In this document: positions 1 to 6,501 of the stretch, piece after piece | Numbering within the stretch: the stretch's first letter is position 1 | Layout of the letters: every line of letters starts with the position of its first letter | Source of the DNA: CAZNVG01 sp964576475 | GTDB lineage: Bacteria > Patescibacteriota > Saccharimonadia > Saccharimonadales > CAZNVG01 | Reading direction: 5' to 3' | Length of the DNA: 7,047 bases | NCBI GenBank assembly: GCA_964576475.1 | Contig: CAZNVG010000052.1 | Coordinates: forward strand, 1-7,047 | Notes under the pieces: generated by a model | The model's input: the letters and a program-made list of their open reading frames with translations, nothing else | Told to the model about the DNA's origin: nothing | The model's database searches: none | Position numbers and translations under genes: made by a program

Positions 1-106
1 ATCTTTGACCACCCTCTGCTCGTAGATGCATTTTTACTTCAATGTCATTATACTTCTTGCCGGTGAGCTGAGGGGCGGGCTGTTTAACTATTAATCCCCA
101 ATTCAT
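1..106 (-). CDS. Start of a third gene in the kinase/response-regulator operon, cut by the window edge
   Basis: The ATG at 106-104 overlaps the TGA stop of the response regulator as ATGA, the same junction used between the kinase and the regulator. The frame stays open for 35 codons to the left edge; it begins MNWGLIVKQPAP and continues through QLTGKKYNDIEVKMHL. I do not recognise the family from this piece. The peptide is mixed hydrophobic and basic, with no signal peptide or membrane segment. The overlap implies translational coupling, so the product is probably a partner or effector of the two-component-like pair. The main support is the overlap and the open frame; 35 codons could be open by chance. 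Confidence 0.6.
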   Translation of the reverse strand, partial: MNWGLIVKQPAPQLTGKKYNDIEVKMHLRAEGGQR

Positions 107-783
107 TTCTTATCTTCTTGTTCGCTTTCGCCTAAGTGGTCCTTAGCGAGCTTGTTGATTTCTTCTTGTTTTTTAAGTAGCTCCGCATATTCAGTGAGCC
201 ATTCGCTCCTACTACTCATACTCTTAACAATATCTGGAAGATTCATCTTATTCTGGATCTCTGTAGCTCGATCCTTCTCTTCATCAGTTGCAGTATCGGA
301 TGCTATCTTCGCGGAAATAACGCTCAGCTCGACTAGTGTATCATCTCGGACTTTCAAAAAGTTTTGGTATGCACGGATAAATCGAGGTACATATGCCGCC
401 GCTTTCTGTGTAAAAGTGTCTCTCAGGATAATCTCATCAAATTGAGAAAAATGTGTTTCGAGTGATTCATCCTGGGGAAAGGCGGTAACTCCATAAATCG
501 GCATTTGTTTATAGCTCTTCCTCAATTGCTCAACGAGCTCACTCCCTTTATAGCCTACAGTGCCGCCCGAATCGTCAGGAGATTCCCCGAGTCTTTCATC
601 TATCAGAAGTATAGCTACATTCTCACCGTCTATAAAACTAGAGTAGGCTTCGATATCAGCCAACGGCGCGGTACTAATAACGCCCCATTCTGTTTGGTCC
701 TCATTTGACAGTACGTCCTCAATTACGCTCTGTACGGCGAAACGAGCTGAAGCTTGGTCGTCAACGATTGCGATCTTATTCAT
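103..783 (-). CDS. Response regulator receiver-domain protein without a DNA-binding output domain
   Basis: This 226-residue protein starts with a receiver (REC) domain. The acidic pair is D8-D9 (IAIVDDQ), the likely phosphoacceptor is D62 in ILLIDERL, and the switch threonine is T100 in YGVTAF. The usual lysine after strand five appears to be replaced by R121 (IILRD). From about residue 130 the rest is charged and helical, likely coiled coil, ending in a Glu/Lys-rich tail; no HTH is visible, so the output is probably protein-protein contact rather than transcription. The ATG overlaps the TGA of the upstream dual-GHKL kinase gene by four bases, and the stop overlaps the next ATG in the same way. 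No Shine-Dalgarno site precedes it, consistent with coupling. The kinase is the obvious phosphodonor. Family call is secure; role is inferred. Confidence 0.88.
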   Translation of the reverse strand: MNKIAIVDDQASARFAVQSVIEDVLSNEDQTEWGVISTAPLADIEAYSSFIDGENVAILLIDERLGESPDDSGGTVGYKGSELVEQLRKSYKQMPIYGVTAFPQDESLETHFSQFDEIILRDTFTQKAAAYVPRFIRAYQNFLKVRDDTLVELSVISAKIASDTATDEEKDRATEIQNKMNLPDIVKSMSSRSEWLTEYAELLKKQEEINKLAKDHLGESEQEDKK

Positions 784-2919
784 AAGTTGTTCGGTATCCA
801 GACCTTAAACTCTGCGCCACCTAGACTTGATCTTGGAGATACGTCGCATCTGCCGCTTAACTCCTCAACAGTCGATTTAACAATGCTCAAGCCTAGTCCG
901 GTACCCTCCTCGTGTCCATATTTGTCTTTCCTGGTGGTAAAGAGCGGCCGCCATATTTCGTCCATCATCGTTTTGTCTATCCCAGGCCCACTATCAGAAA
1001 CAGATATTTCAAAACCATTTGAATCACCCAGATCTTTAGCCTTGAGCTGTATCATAATTTTCCTAGTACTATTGTTTTGAGTACACGCCCAAAGAGCATT
1101 CGATAGTAGATTAAGAACAACTGACTCTATGTCCATAGCAAAAGTTTTTGCCTGAATTTCGGCTAAATCAGTATTTATATCTATACTAAGCGAGGAGATT
1201 GTGTGGCTAATTTCATCTACAATATGTCCTATTACTTCGTTGACGTTGAGAATACGTTTGGTACGTTTGTCCCGTTTAATCCGCATTAGCCCAAAAGCAC
1301 CCCATGCATCGACTTGGTCGGCAAATTTCACTGCTTCCTCAAGATGTAACAGTGCCTTATCAACTTGAGGACCCTTCTTGAGCCTCAGCTTCGATATTGC
1401 AGCATACGTGTTTGACTTAAATAGAGATATAGCGGTCTGGGTTTCGTGGCCAAAGACAGCCGATGCAATCCCTACTGTTGCAAGTCCGCTTAGTGCGCGG
1501 TCTTTGTCGAGAAGCTCAAGAATAACCTCTTCTTTTTCTACCGCCCTTTCTGCAATCTTACTGACTTCCTCGATTGAAGCCTGGAGTTGCTCAGGGCTAG
1601 TATTAGGATCGGCGGCTTGCTCCATTAACTTACCGATACCACTATTTAGGTCGGACAGGTCATCTTTAAGATCTTCCGCTTGCTCTACTTTAGGCTTAGT
1701 TGATTTCTCTTTAGGGCCATCGGCAACTGCTTGTTCGTGTCTGTACTTTTCTAAAAGTGCAACACATGACGTAGCAAGTGCCCTAAGGTCAAAGAATGCA
1801 TCGTTTTCAACCAGTCCTTCGCGAGCTGCACCATCGTAGAGGTTTGGATTAGTATCCCTACCTATTGATATGGCACCAATTAACTGACTGGAGGCTATCT
1901 TATATGTAGGCCTGTTCAGACCGGCAGGATCACGCTCTTTTCGTCTCGCAAGCTGTAGCCAGTCGCCTGCCATTTCATTGTTGTAGCCATATGGTTTTAC
2001 ACTTACATTATCTCTGTAGATTTTGATGCCGAGATTCTTGTCGAGAAATTGTCTGAGCCCTTTTGTACTTAGTCCTTTCTGTTCAAGCAGTGGATTACTA
2101 GCTGTTCTTGGATAGAAAAGTATCTGTAACCTGACGGGGCCACACCGCAAATTATCAGCACCCGACTCTTGCGTGTTAGTCCTATGACTTAATTGCTGCC
2201 ATTGTATGGTGTGTTCTGATACGACCTCCGACTCTTTAGACCTATCCGTGATTTTATAAATTACAGAATTTGTAGGTTCTTCATATAAGGCATCAATGGA
2301 TAGTTCTGCAACATCAAAGTATTGCGATTCAATAATCCCGTTTAAATCCGGAAGTAAGTAGTTGCTGAATTTTATTTTAAAATCATTTGTTTCGGCGAAA
2401 GGCGAGACAAGTGATACTAATTCACTATATGCTTGCTCAATGTCACTCATTAACCAAACATGCCTCAGATTTTGAATTACTATCTCAGTACCATGCTTCT
2501 TATTGTGGCCAGCAAAATCATATGTCGTTGCCACATCTAGGTTTACATCAACATCGGTTAGGTTTTTACCTTCAACATCAAAATCATTCCAATTCACAAC
2601 TAGGCGCTGCGCATCAGAACCATCTTCCTTTGAGCGTAAATCCAGAACAGCCCCTAGCCGATCCGCCGACAATCGGCCTATGCCTTTCTCGCCAGTTTTT
2701 CTCCTATTACTTGCGGAGTGCTTCTNNNNNNNNNNCGTCGTCGGCAATTCTAATACTGTCCTCGCGAATATCTACTTCGACTATCTTGGCGTCTGCATCA
2801 TACCCATTCTTAATTAGCTCAAGTAGAGCCGTGGTGGGATGCTTAATGCTCTCGCGACCAAGCTGAATAATTGCTCGTGCGTCAACACTGAAATGTAAAC
2901 GTGTCGAATCTGTAGACAT
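780..2919 (-). CDS. Dual GHKL ATPase / sensor histidine kinase-like protein (interrupted by assembly gap)
   Basis: Two frames separated by ten Ns form one gene. The N-terminus is an Hsp90/MORC-like ATPase domain: N box E34-LIKN-GYDADA, D60-D61 of the DDG motif just before the gap, and a GEKGIGRLSADRLG lid after it, then GTEIVIQNL. A middle region of unknown fold and a charged coiled coil (about 1500-1720) follow. The C-terminus is a soluble histidine-kinase core: H box with candidate phosphoacceptor His in VFGHETQTA (codon at 1446-1448), N box VVLNLLSNALWAC (about 1085-1125), G1 SDSGPGID, F box WRPLFTTRK and G2 GTGLGLSIVK. No membrane segment or PAS/GAF sensor is seen, so the N-terminal ATPase may be the sensor. 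The ATG at 2919 has no clear Shine-Dalgarno site. It overlaps the receiver gene by ATGA. GHKL ATPases of this kind are known beside restriction systems; the ligand here is unknown. Confidence 0.88.
2726..2735. other. Assembly gap (ten Ns) inside the dual-GHKL kinase gene
   Basis: Ten undetermined bases interrupt the N-terminal ATPase domain. The base before the gap (minus strand) is a first codon position and the base after it is a second codon position, so an intact gene needs a missing length divisible by three. Ten is therefore a placeholder. The lost part should carry the rest of DDGxGM and the following W-x-x-IG-x-S segment, about 20 codons if the protein is typical of the family. Confidence 0.9.
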
Positions 2920-2921
2920 AT

Positions 2922-2934
2922 ATTATATATTATA
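2922..2934 (-). promoter_or_regulatory. Tandem TATAAT boxes just upstream of the kinase start
   Basis: On the minus strand TATAAT occurs at 2934-2929 and again at 2927-2922, three bases before the ATG at 2919. Transcription from the first box would start almost at the ATG, giving a leaderless or very short-leader message, which would fit the lack of a ribosome binding site. I see no good -35 hexamer at the usual spacing, so this could be only an AT-rich stretch. The 130-base gap from the methyltransferase gene supports separate transcription. Confidence 0.35.
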
Positions 2935-3049
2935 CTTCACTGCTGCTAATTTCTTTCTCATCTACCATTGAGTTACCGTTGGAACAAACAAATTATAAAA
3001 TAATGAAGGTTCGGTTTATTACACCAGGACGCAAACTATTCCTGTTAAC

Positions 3050-3802
3050 CTATAACTTCTGGAATATGAACAGATGTTCGTGCATAATCAACAAGAAGTT
3101 GCTTTCTTGTGATTTCTTAACCCAAAAACCTGTTGCCTTGCAGTTAAATTGACGCTTGATAATATCCTCTTTAAGCGTAAAACCAGCTTTAAGAAAGCGC
3201 TCCATGACCTTGAATGCCATAGGTTGATACATTTTGTTTCGTCGAGTATCGCCAATCAAAATGGCGCAGTATTTGCTCTTTTTGAGAACTCGATAGAGTT
3301 CTTTTGCAACCTTTTCCATTTCATCAGCAAATTTGTCGATGTCATGGATATTTGACAAGTCATCGTCCAACTTGCCGTCGCTGTATTTGATAATGTCGGC
3401 ATAGGGCGGGTGTGTCAGTATGAAATCTATACTTTCATGGTTTGCCTTATGGAGATCGCGTGCGTCACGTTTTATGATTTTCTGCCAGGCATCATTGTCT
3501 ACTTCAAAATTAAGTGATGTACGTGTTCTTTCTAAGGCAACTTCGTTTACATCGGAACAAATTATGTGACGATTGAGGATTTTAGCTTCAATAGCAGTTG
3601 TACCCCCGCCTATCATTGGATCGAGCAAGACGTCGCCCTCGTTTGAATAGCGAAGGATGAGATTACGTGCCACCTCGGGTGACCAGTTACCCCGCCAATC
3701 TGATTTGTGCGTTGCCCAATTGCCACGACGTGGAAATGCCCATACTGTTGTACATTCCAGCTCAAACTCGTCGGGATGTAGCTTTTTTACCTTGTCGCTC
3801 AT
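3050..3802 (-). CDS. Site-specific DNA methyltransferase (N4-cytosine/N6-adenine class) of the DpnII-type locus
   Basis: This 250-residue protein is an amino-methyltransferase of the N6_N4_Mtase type. In order it has a motif X-like segment (RGNWSPEVARNLILRYS, residues 37-53), the SAM-binding motif I DPMIGGGTT (61-69), an acidic motif II at D84 (CSDVN) and catalytic motif IV THPPY (130-134), then CAILIGDTR and a C-terminal part that may hold target contacts. Motif I comes before motif IV, unlike the DpnA-type second methylase of the pneumococcal DpnII system, in which the order is reversed. Its ATG shares one base with the TAA of the endonuclease gene (TAATG), so it is translated with it and belongs to the same operon. 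HPPY rather than DPPY or SPPY leaves the methylated base uncertain. It may protect GATC as a second methylase or mark another site. Confidence 0.87.
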   Translation of the reverse strand: MSDKVKKLHPDEFELECTTVWAFPRRGNWATHKSDWRGNWSPEVARNLILRYSNEGDVLLDPMIGGGTTAIEAKILNRHIICSDVNEVALERTRTSLNFEVDNDAWQKIIKRDARDLHKANHESIDFILTHPPYADIIKYSDGKLDDDLSNIHDIDKFADEMEKVAKELYRVLKKSKYCAILIGDTRRNKMYQPMAFKVMERFLKAGFTLKEDIIKRQFNCKATGFWVKKSQESNFLLIMHEHLFIFQKL

Positions 3803-4659
3803 TACCAGGATAAATCGTTAAGTGTGCCGTCTTCAAGCATAGTTAAGTTGAAAACATAGTCATTGTGGTTAAAAGTTTCCTCAAGCGGTCGTTTGGTTGT
3901 ATGCCAACCAAGCCCATCCGTTACCCATATAAAATCAATATCCTGAACCTTTAGCTCATCGTAAAGACTGCGGAATTCTCCACATACAGCTTTCAATTTT
4001 GAGCCACCACCATTATAGAAGTTTGTCTCGAAAAGCTTGAGCTTACCACTCACTGGATTGTATACGGCAAAATCAAAGCTTCTCTCTGACTTATCAACTT
4101 TGACCTCAAACCCCCATTTCGCCTTGATAGCGCTTGAACGAGCCTGAGGCAAATACTCGAAATTATGCAGTTTACAAAAATCTTCGATAAAGATACCTGT
4201 AATCTCTTCCATGAGAGTGCCGCCACGATTCTTACGACCATTGCTATCCAGGCCAACTTCTACGCCGATGACATAATCAACGAGATTCTTGATACCGTCA
4301 CGCTGAAACAGCCTTGCGAGACCTGATTTATCTAGAAAATCATAATACTTACTGGCGTCTTTTTCTGTTCCTAGGAAGTCATAGAAGTCCGAACCTCTGG
4401 TTTCTCTATCGTATACTTCCAATCTTGAATCCCGAACAGCAAGCAGGGCAGGGATAACCTTCACGATATCGGGGTTTGATTCATATAGTGTATAAAACTC
4501 GCCACGCAAGTCGTCCTTACCAAGCAGATAGTTCAGTTTATTCAGTGCTATCTCAAACTCTGCGCTGTTTGAAAATACCTTGCGCCAGTTTACGAAATAG
4601 TCCCATGTTTTGATTGAGCTCTTGAAAGTTGATACTAAGCGGTTAAAGTCTTTCGTCAT
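3802..4659 (-). CDS. Type II restriction endonuclease, DpnII/MboI family (predicted GATC)
   Basis: This 285-residue protein matches the DpnII endonuclease family in length and in its conserved C-terminal half. Recognisable blocks are GGTLMEEITG (146-155), RSFDFAVYNP (193-202), LFETNFYNGGGSKLK (209-223) and FIWVTDGLGWHTTKRPLEET. The putative PD-(D/E)xK-like metal site would use E151/E152, D196 and E211, with N213 in place of the usual lysine; that assignment is inferred. Family members cut unmethylated GATC before the G, and the Dam-type methylase upstream agrees with that specificity. The ATG follows the methylase stop by three bases (TAG-att-ATG) with no Shine-Dalgarno site, so expression should depend on translation of the methylase, a usual way to keep nuclease behind methylase. 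The reading frame looks intact. Confidence 0.92.
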   Translation of the reverse strand: MTKDFNRLVSTFKSSIKTWDYFVNWRKVFSNSAEFEIALNKLNYLLGKDDLRGEFYTLYESNPDIVKVIPALLAVRDSRLEVYDRETRGSDFYDFLGTEKDASKYYDFLDKSGLARLFQRDGIKNLVDYVIGVEVGLDSNGRKNRGGTLMEEITGIFIEDFCKLHNFEYLPQARSSAIKAKWGFEVKVDKSERSFDFAVYNPVSGKLKLFETNFYNGGGSKLKAVCGEFRSLYDELKVQDIDFIWVTDGLGWHTTKRPLEETFNHNDYVFNLTMLEDGTLNDLSW

Positions 4660-4662
4660 AAT

Positions 4663-5621
4663 CTAATAATTCGTCACAACTATTTCTGTTATTTTACCAC
4701 GTCCAGAGCCCTTTGAATTGATAGCACGGCCAGCATTAATTGTATTGATTGTTACGCCTTTAATGCCCGAGTACAAGTCGTTGATAAATGGCGTGTCGGA
4801 ATTTGAAAGCATCACGAAGCAGCCTCGTTCATGTAGTTTGATGAATGTATCGCGGAGTTCTGTTTGTTCTTTCTCTAAAAACCCTTCTGATGTGTACGCA
4901 GTAAAGGAGGAGGTGCGATTAAGTGGGTAATATGGTGGATCAAAATACACAAAATCACCCTCTTTTGCAGACTTCAGTACAGCTTTATAATCTTGATGTT
5001 TTATGGATACGTTCTTCAGATCGGTTGATACCCTGCGGAGGTTCTCCTCGTCACAAATCACGGGATTGTTATAACGCCCAAACGGCACATTAAATTGCCC
5101 TTTCTTATTGACACGATATAGACCATTGAAGCCAGTACGATTGAGAAATATGAAGCGTGAAGCAATCTCAATATCCGATAGCTCGTTGATATCTTTTGCT
5201 CGTACCTCTAGGTAGTAGTTCTTATCGTAGATATGCTTCTTAGCGAGGCTATGAGCTCTTCAACGCTATTTTTTGTAACGTTATAAGTAATGACAAGCTC
5301 CCTGTTAAGATCTGAAAGCTCCGCTTTCTCCGGAAGTAAGTCAAAGAAGACTGCACCGCCGCCCACGAAAGGTTCGTAGTATTTATTTGTCATTGGGTCA
5401 AAGAGCTCTGGTGGATAAAGGCCAAGTTCACGAAACTGCCTTAACAACTGGCGCTTGCCGCCAACCCACTTCACAAATGGTTTTGGCTTTTGATCAATAA
5501 TAGTTCGTGCATCTTCGATACTATTGTCTGTTCCGGCCAACCGAAGGATACGCCGCGCATAGATGAGGTTGACGTCAAACGTACTAGCTATACCATCAGC
5601 AGTCATAGTCCTGGTAGTCAT
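4663..5621 (-). CDS. dam: Dam-family DNA adenine-N6 methyltransferase (GATC), broken by one frameshift
   Basis: Two adjacent frames together make one D12-class adenine methylase. The first frame carries KPFVKWVGGKRQLL (motif X), YYEPFVGGGAVFFDLLP (motif I) and AELSDLNRELV. It then runs into a premature TAG at 5209-5207. The second frame takes over at KHIYDKNYYLEV, gives RFIFLNRTGFNGLYRVN and GQFNVPFGRYNNP, then motif IV VYFDPPYYPL and MLSNSDT, ending at TAG 4665-4663. Restoring one base gives about 319 residues. I chose ATG 5621 because GGAGGG lies four bases before it; a TTG at 5636 is in frame upstream. About 45 residues precede motif X and look like a helix-turn-helix. It heads the operon with the endonuclease three bases downstream. 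The break may be a sequencing error or real inactivation. Confidence 0.88.
5236..5243 (-). other. Frameshift site in the Dam-type methylase gene
   Basis: On the minus strand the good N-terminal frame reads CTA AGA AGC ATA (Leu-Arg-Ser-Ile), while the conserved continuation needs AAG CAT ATC (Lys-His-Ile). One base is missing, most simply an A lost from an AGAAAG stretch. No canonical slippery heptamer is present, so programmed frameshifting is unlikely. Confidence 0.8.
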
Positions 5622-5624
5622 CTT

Positions 5625-5630
5625 CCCTCC
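5625..5630 (-). promoter_or_regulatory. Ribosome binding site that sets the methylase start
   Basis: The minus strand reads GGAGGGAAGATG, placing a strong Shine-Dalgarno sequence just ahead of ATG 5621. It lies inside the longer frame that opens at TTG 5636, so it argues for the ATG as the true start. Spacing is slightly short. Confidence 0.6.
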
Positions 5631-5654
5631 ATCCAAAACACTATTATGCTTCTG

Positions 5655-5663
5655 ATTATATCA
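5655..5663 (-). promoter_or_regulatory. Extended -10 promoter of the methylase-endonuclease operon
   Basis: The minus strand reads TGATATAAT at 5663-5655, a perfect extended -10 element (TGnTATAAT), which does not need a strong -35. Transcription would start near 5648, leaving a leader of about 27 bases before ATG 5621 that contains the GGAGGG ribosome binding site. It lies in the 109-base gap after the GIY-YIG gene, so the restriction-modification operon probably has its own start. Confidence 0.55.
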
Positions 5664-5730
5664 TCGTTTCTGACCGTAGAGCGTGTATAAATATTGGTCG
5701 CTATACTCTGAATGATTTTCCGCATAGTTG

Positions 5731-6351
5731 CTACTCGCTTGATTCAAGTCGTCTACGACGCTCGTCGAGGGTCTCGCCTTCATATGACCAATAGTCTGTT
5801 CCGGCGACACCGTATTTATACCCCAGTATTTCTTGTGCAGCGAGCGAGAGACTTGTGTGTTTGCCATTGAACTCAATACTCTCAGAGCCAGTGCGTCCGA
5901 TAACCCGGGCTGTTATGGTCTCGTCACGGCTAAAATACAGTGTTGAGCCAAGCGGGATATCGACCATATCAAAATTGAAGCGACTTCGTATTTGCCGGGC
6001 TTCATCGAGAGCACGTTGGTCTTCCTGCGAATCTACGATGTCATGAGATGGTGTGATGTCTTCTATCTCCGCAAGCTTTAAGGCTGCAACAACACGCTCT
6101 GGGTCGATATTAAAGAATTCACGACGGGGGTTAACTCTGCTGTCGTCAAACGCATCATGAAGTTGATGCTCTGCAAATGCCGCATCTCGGACTGTACACG
6201 CGTAGAAGACAGTGAATGGAAGCGGCACGCTTGTTGACGAGCTCAGGTCGCGTACGCGCTGCTCAAGGTCAGTATTTGTTTTGCCGATTTTCACATAGCC
6301 AGGCATGGCTTCATTTGTAAGGACGTATATTATTTCACTCATCTTATTCAT
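5731..6351 (-). CDS. GIY-YIG nuclease-family protein (T5orf172/MUG113-like) with a RAMA-like C-terminal domain
   Basis: The N-terminal 80 residues are a GIY-YIG fold of the T5orf172/MUG113 type: IIYVLTNEAMPGYVKIGKT supplies the IYV and KIG halves, followed by R32/R34, then AEHQLHDAF (E61, H65) and PRREFFNID (R76-R77, E78). After a charged linker, residues from about 130 form a small beta-rich domain (PLGSTLYFSRDETITARV, then IEFNGKHTSLSLAAQEILG, and YWSYEGETLDERRRRLE) that resembles RAMA/DUF4357-type modules found in restriction-linked proteins. That would suit DNA or modified-base recognition, but is inferred by pattern. ATG 6351 and ATG 6342 are both possible; neither has a good Shine-Dalgarno site. 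It lies upstream of the DpnII-type operon in the same direction, 109 bases away. It could be an accessory nuclease or an unrelated neighbour. Confidence 0.82.
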   Translation of the reverse strand: MNKMSEIIYVLTNEAMPGYVKIGKTNTDLEQRVRDLSSSTSVPLPFTVFYACTVRDAAFAEHQLHDAFDDSRVNPRREFFNIDPERVVAALKLAEIEDITPSHDIVDSQEDQRALDEARQIRSRFNFDMVDIPLGSTLYFSRDETITARVIGRTGSESIEFNGKHTSLSLAAQEILGYKYGVAGTDYWSYEGETLDERRRRLESSE

Positions 6352-6352
6352 A

Positions 6353-6358
6353 AGTATA
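6353..6358 (-). promoter_or_regulatory. Candidate -10 box close to the GIY-YIG start
   Basis: TATACT at 6358-6353 (minus strand) sits one base before ATG 6351, so a transcript from it would begin near ATG 6342 and be leaderless. A second TATACT at 6398-6393 has a TTGATG about 15 bases upstream and would instead give a leader of about 35 bases. I cannot choose between them from sequence. Confidence 0.25.
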
Positions 6359-6371
6359 GTACATAAGAGTT

Positions 6372-6491
6372 CTTCACTTCACGTAATCTTCCAGTATACG
6401 TACCGAGCGAAGCCATCAAGGTAGTACAAGTCTCCACCTTGACGGCTTCGCCATGCGGCACCGCCTTTTGTCTCCGTTACGTAAAGTAAAG
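6372..6491. repeat. 15-base inverted repeat bracketing the divergent intergenic region
   Basis: The plus strand at 6477-6491 reads TTACGTAAAGTAAAG; the minus strand at 6386-6372 reads TTACGTGAAGTGAAG. They match at 13 of 15 positions, and each ends in a tandem pentamer (GTAAA twice, GTGAA twice). Each copy points toward one of the two divergent genes, and the right copy runs into the AAAGGAG ribosome binding site. The layout suggests a shared operator or an inverted duplication of a leader sequence. Confidence 0.65.
6407..6451. repeat. Strong 16-base-pair hairpin in the divergent intergenic region
   Basis: GCGAAGCCATCAAGGT (6407-6422) is complementary to ACCTTGACGGCTTCGC (6436-6451) with a 13-base loop. 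The one imperfect position is A-C on the plus strand but a U-G wobble on the minus strand, so the RNA hairpin is continuous only if transcribed leftward, toward the GIY-YIG gene. No T-run follows on either strand, so it is not a simple terminator. It sits at the centre of the outer inverted repeat. Confidence 0.75.
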
Positions 6492-6493
6492 GA
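6490..6493 (+). promoter_or_regulatory. Ribosome binding site of the NYETW protein gene
   Basis: AAAGGAG lies eight bases before ATG 6502, a well-spaced Shine-Dalgarno site that fixes the start. It overlaps the end of the right arm of the inverted repeat, so anything binding that repeat could block translation or transcription of this gene. Confidence 0.65.
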
Positions 6494-6501
6494 GAAATAT
6501 C

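Noticed and set aside
152..445. Plus-strand open frame of 97 codons within the receiver gene
   Set aside because: It is antisense to a well-supported receiver protein and its translation is Ser/Leu-rich low-complexity sequence with no domain.
1378..1839. Plus-strand open frame of 153 codons within the kinase gene
   Set aside because: It lies opposite the coiled-coil and H-box region of the kinase; its Ser/Ala-rich translation is typical of an antisense shadow.
2387..2866. Two plus-strand frames crossing the N gap
   Set aside because: Both run through undetermined bases and lie opposite the conserved GHKL motifs.
5236..5243. Programmed ribosomal frameshift in the methylase gene
   Set aside because: A -1 shift would restore the protein, but there is no X-XXY-YYZ slippery heptamer and I saw no obvious downstream stimulatory structure; a base deletion is simpler.
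5661..5876. Minus-strand frame of 71 codons overlapping the end of the GIY-YIG gene
   Set aside because: It is out of frame with the conserved C-terminal domain, has no ribosome binding site and no recognisable motif.
6407..6470. Intrinsic terminator formed by the intergenic hairpin
   Set aside because: No T-run follows the stem on either strand; the short TTTT near 6466 follows only a tiny GC stem.
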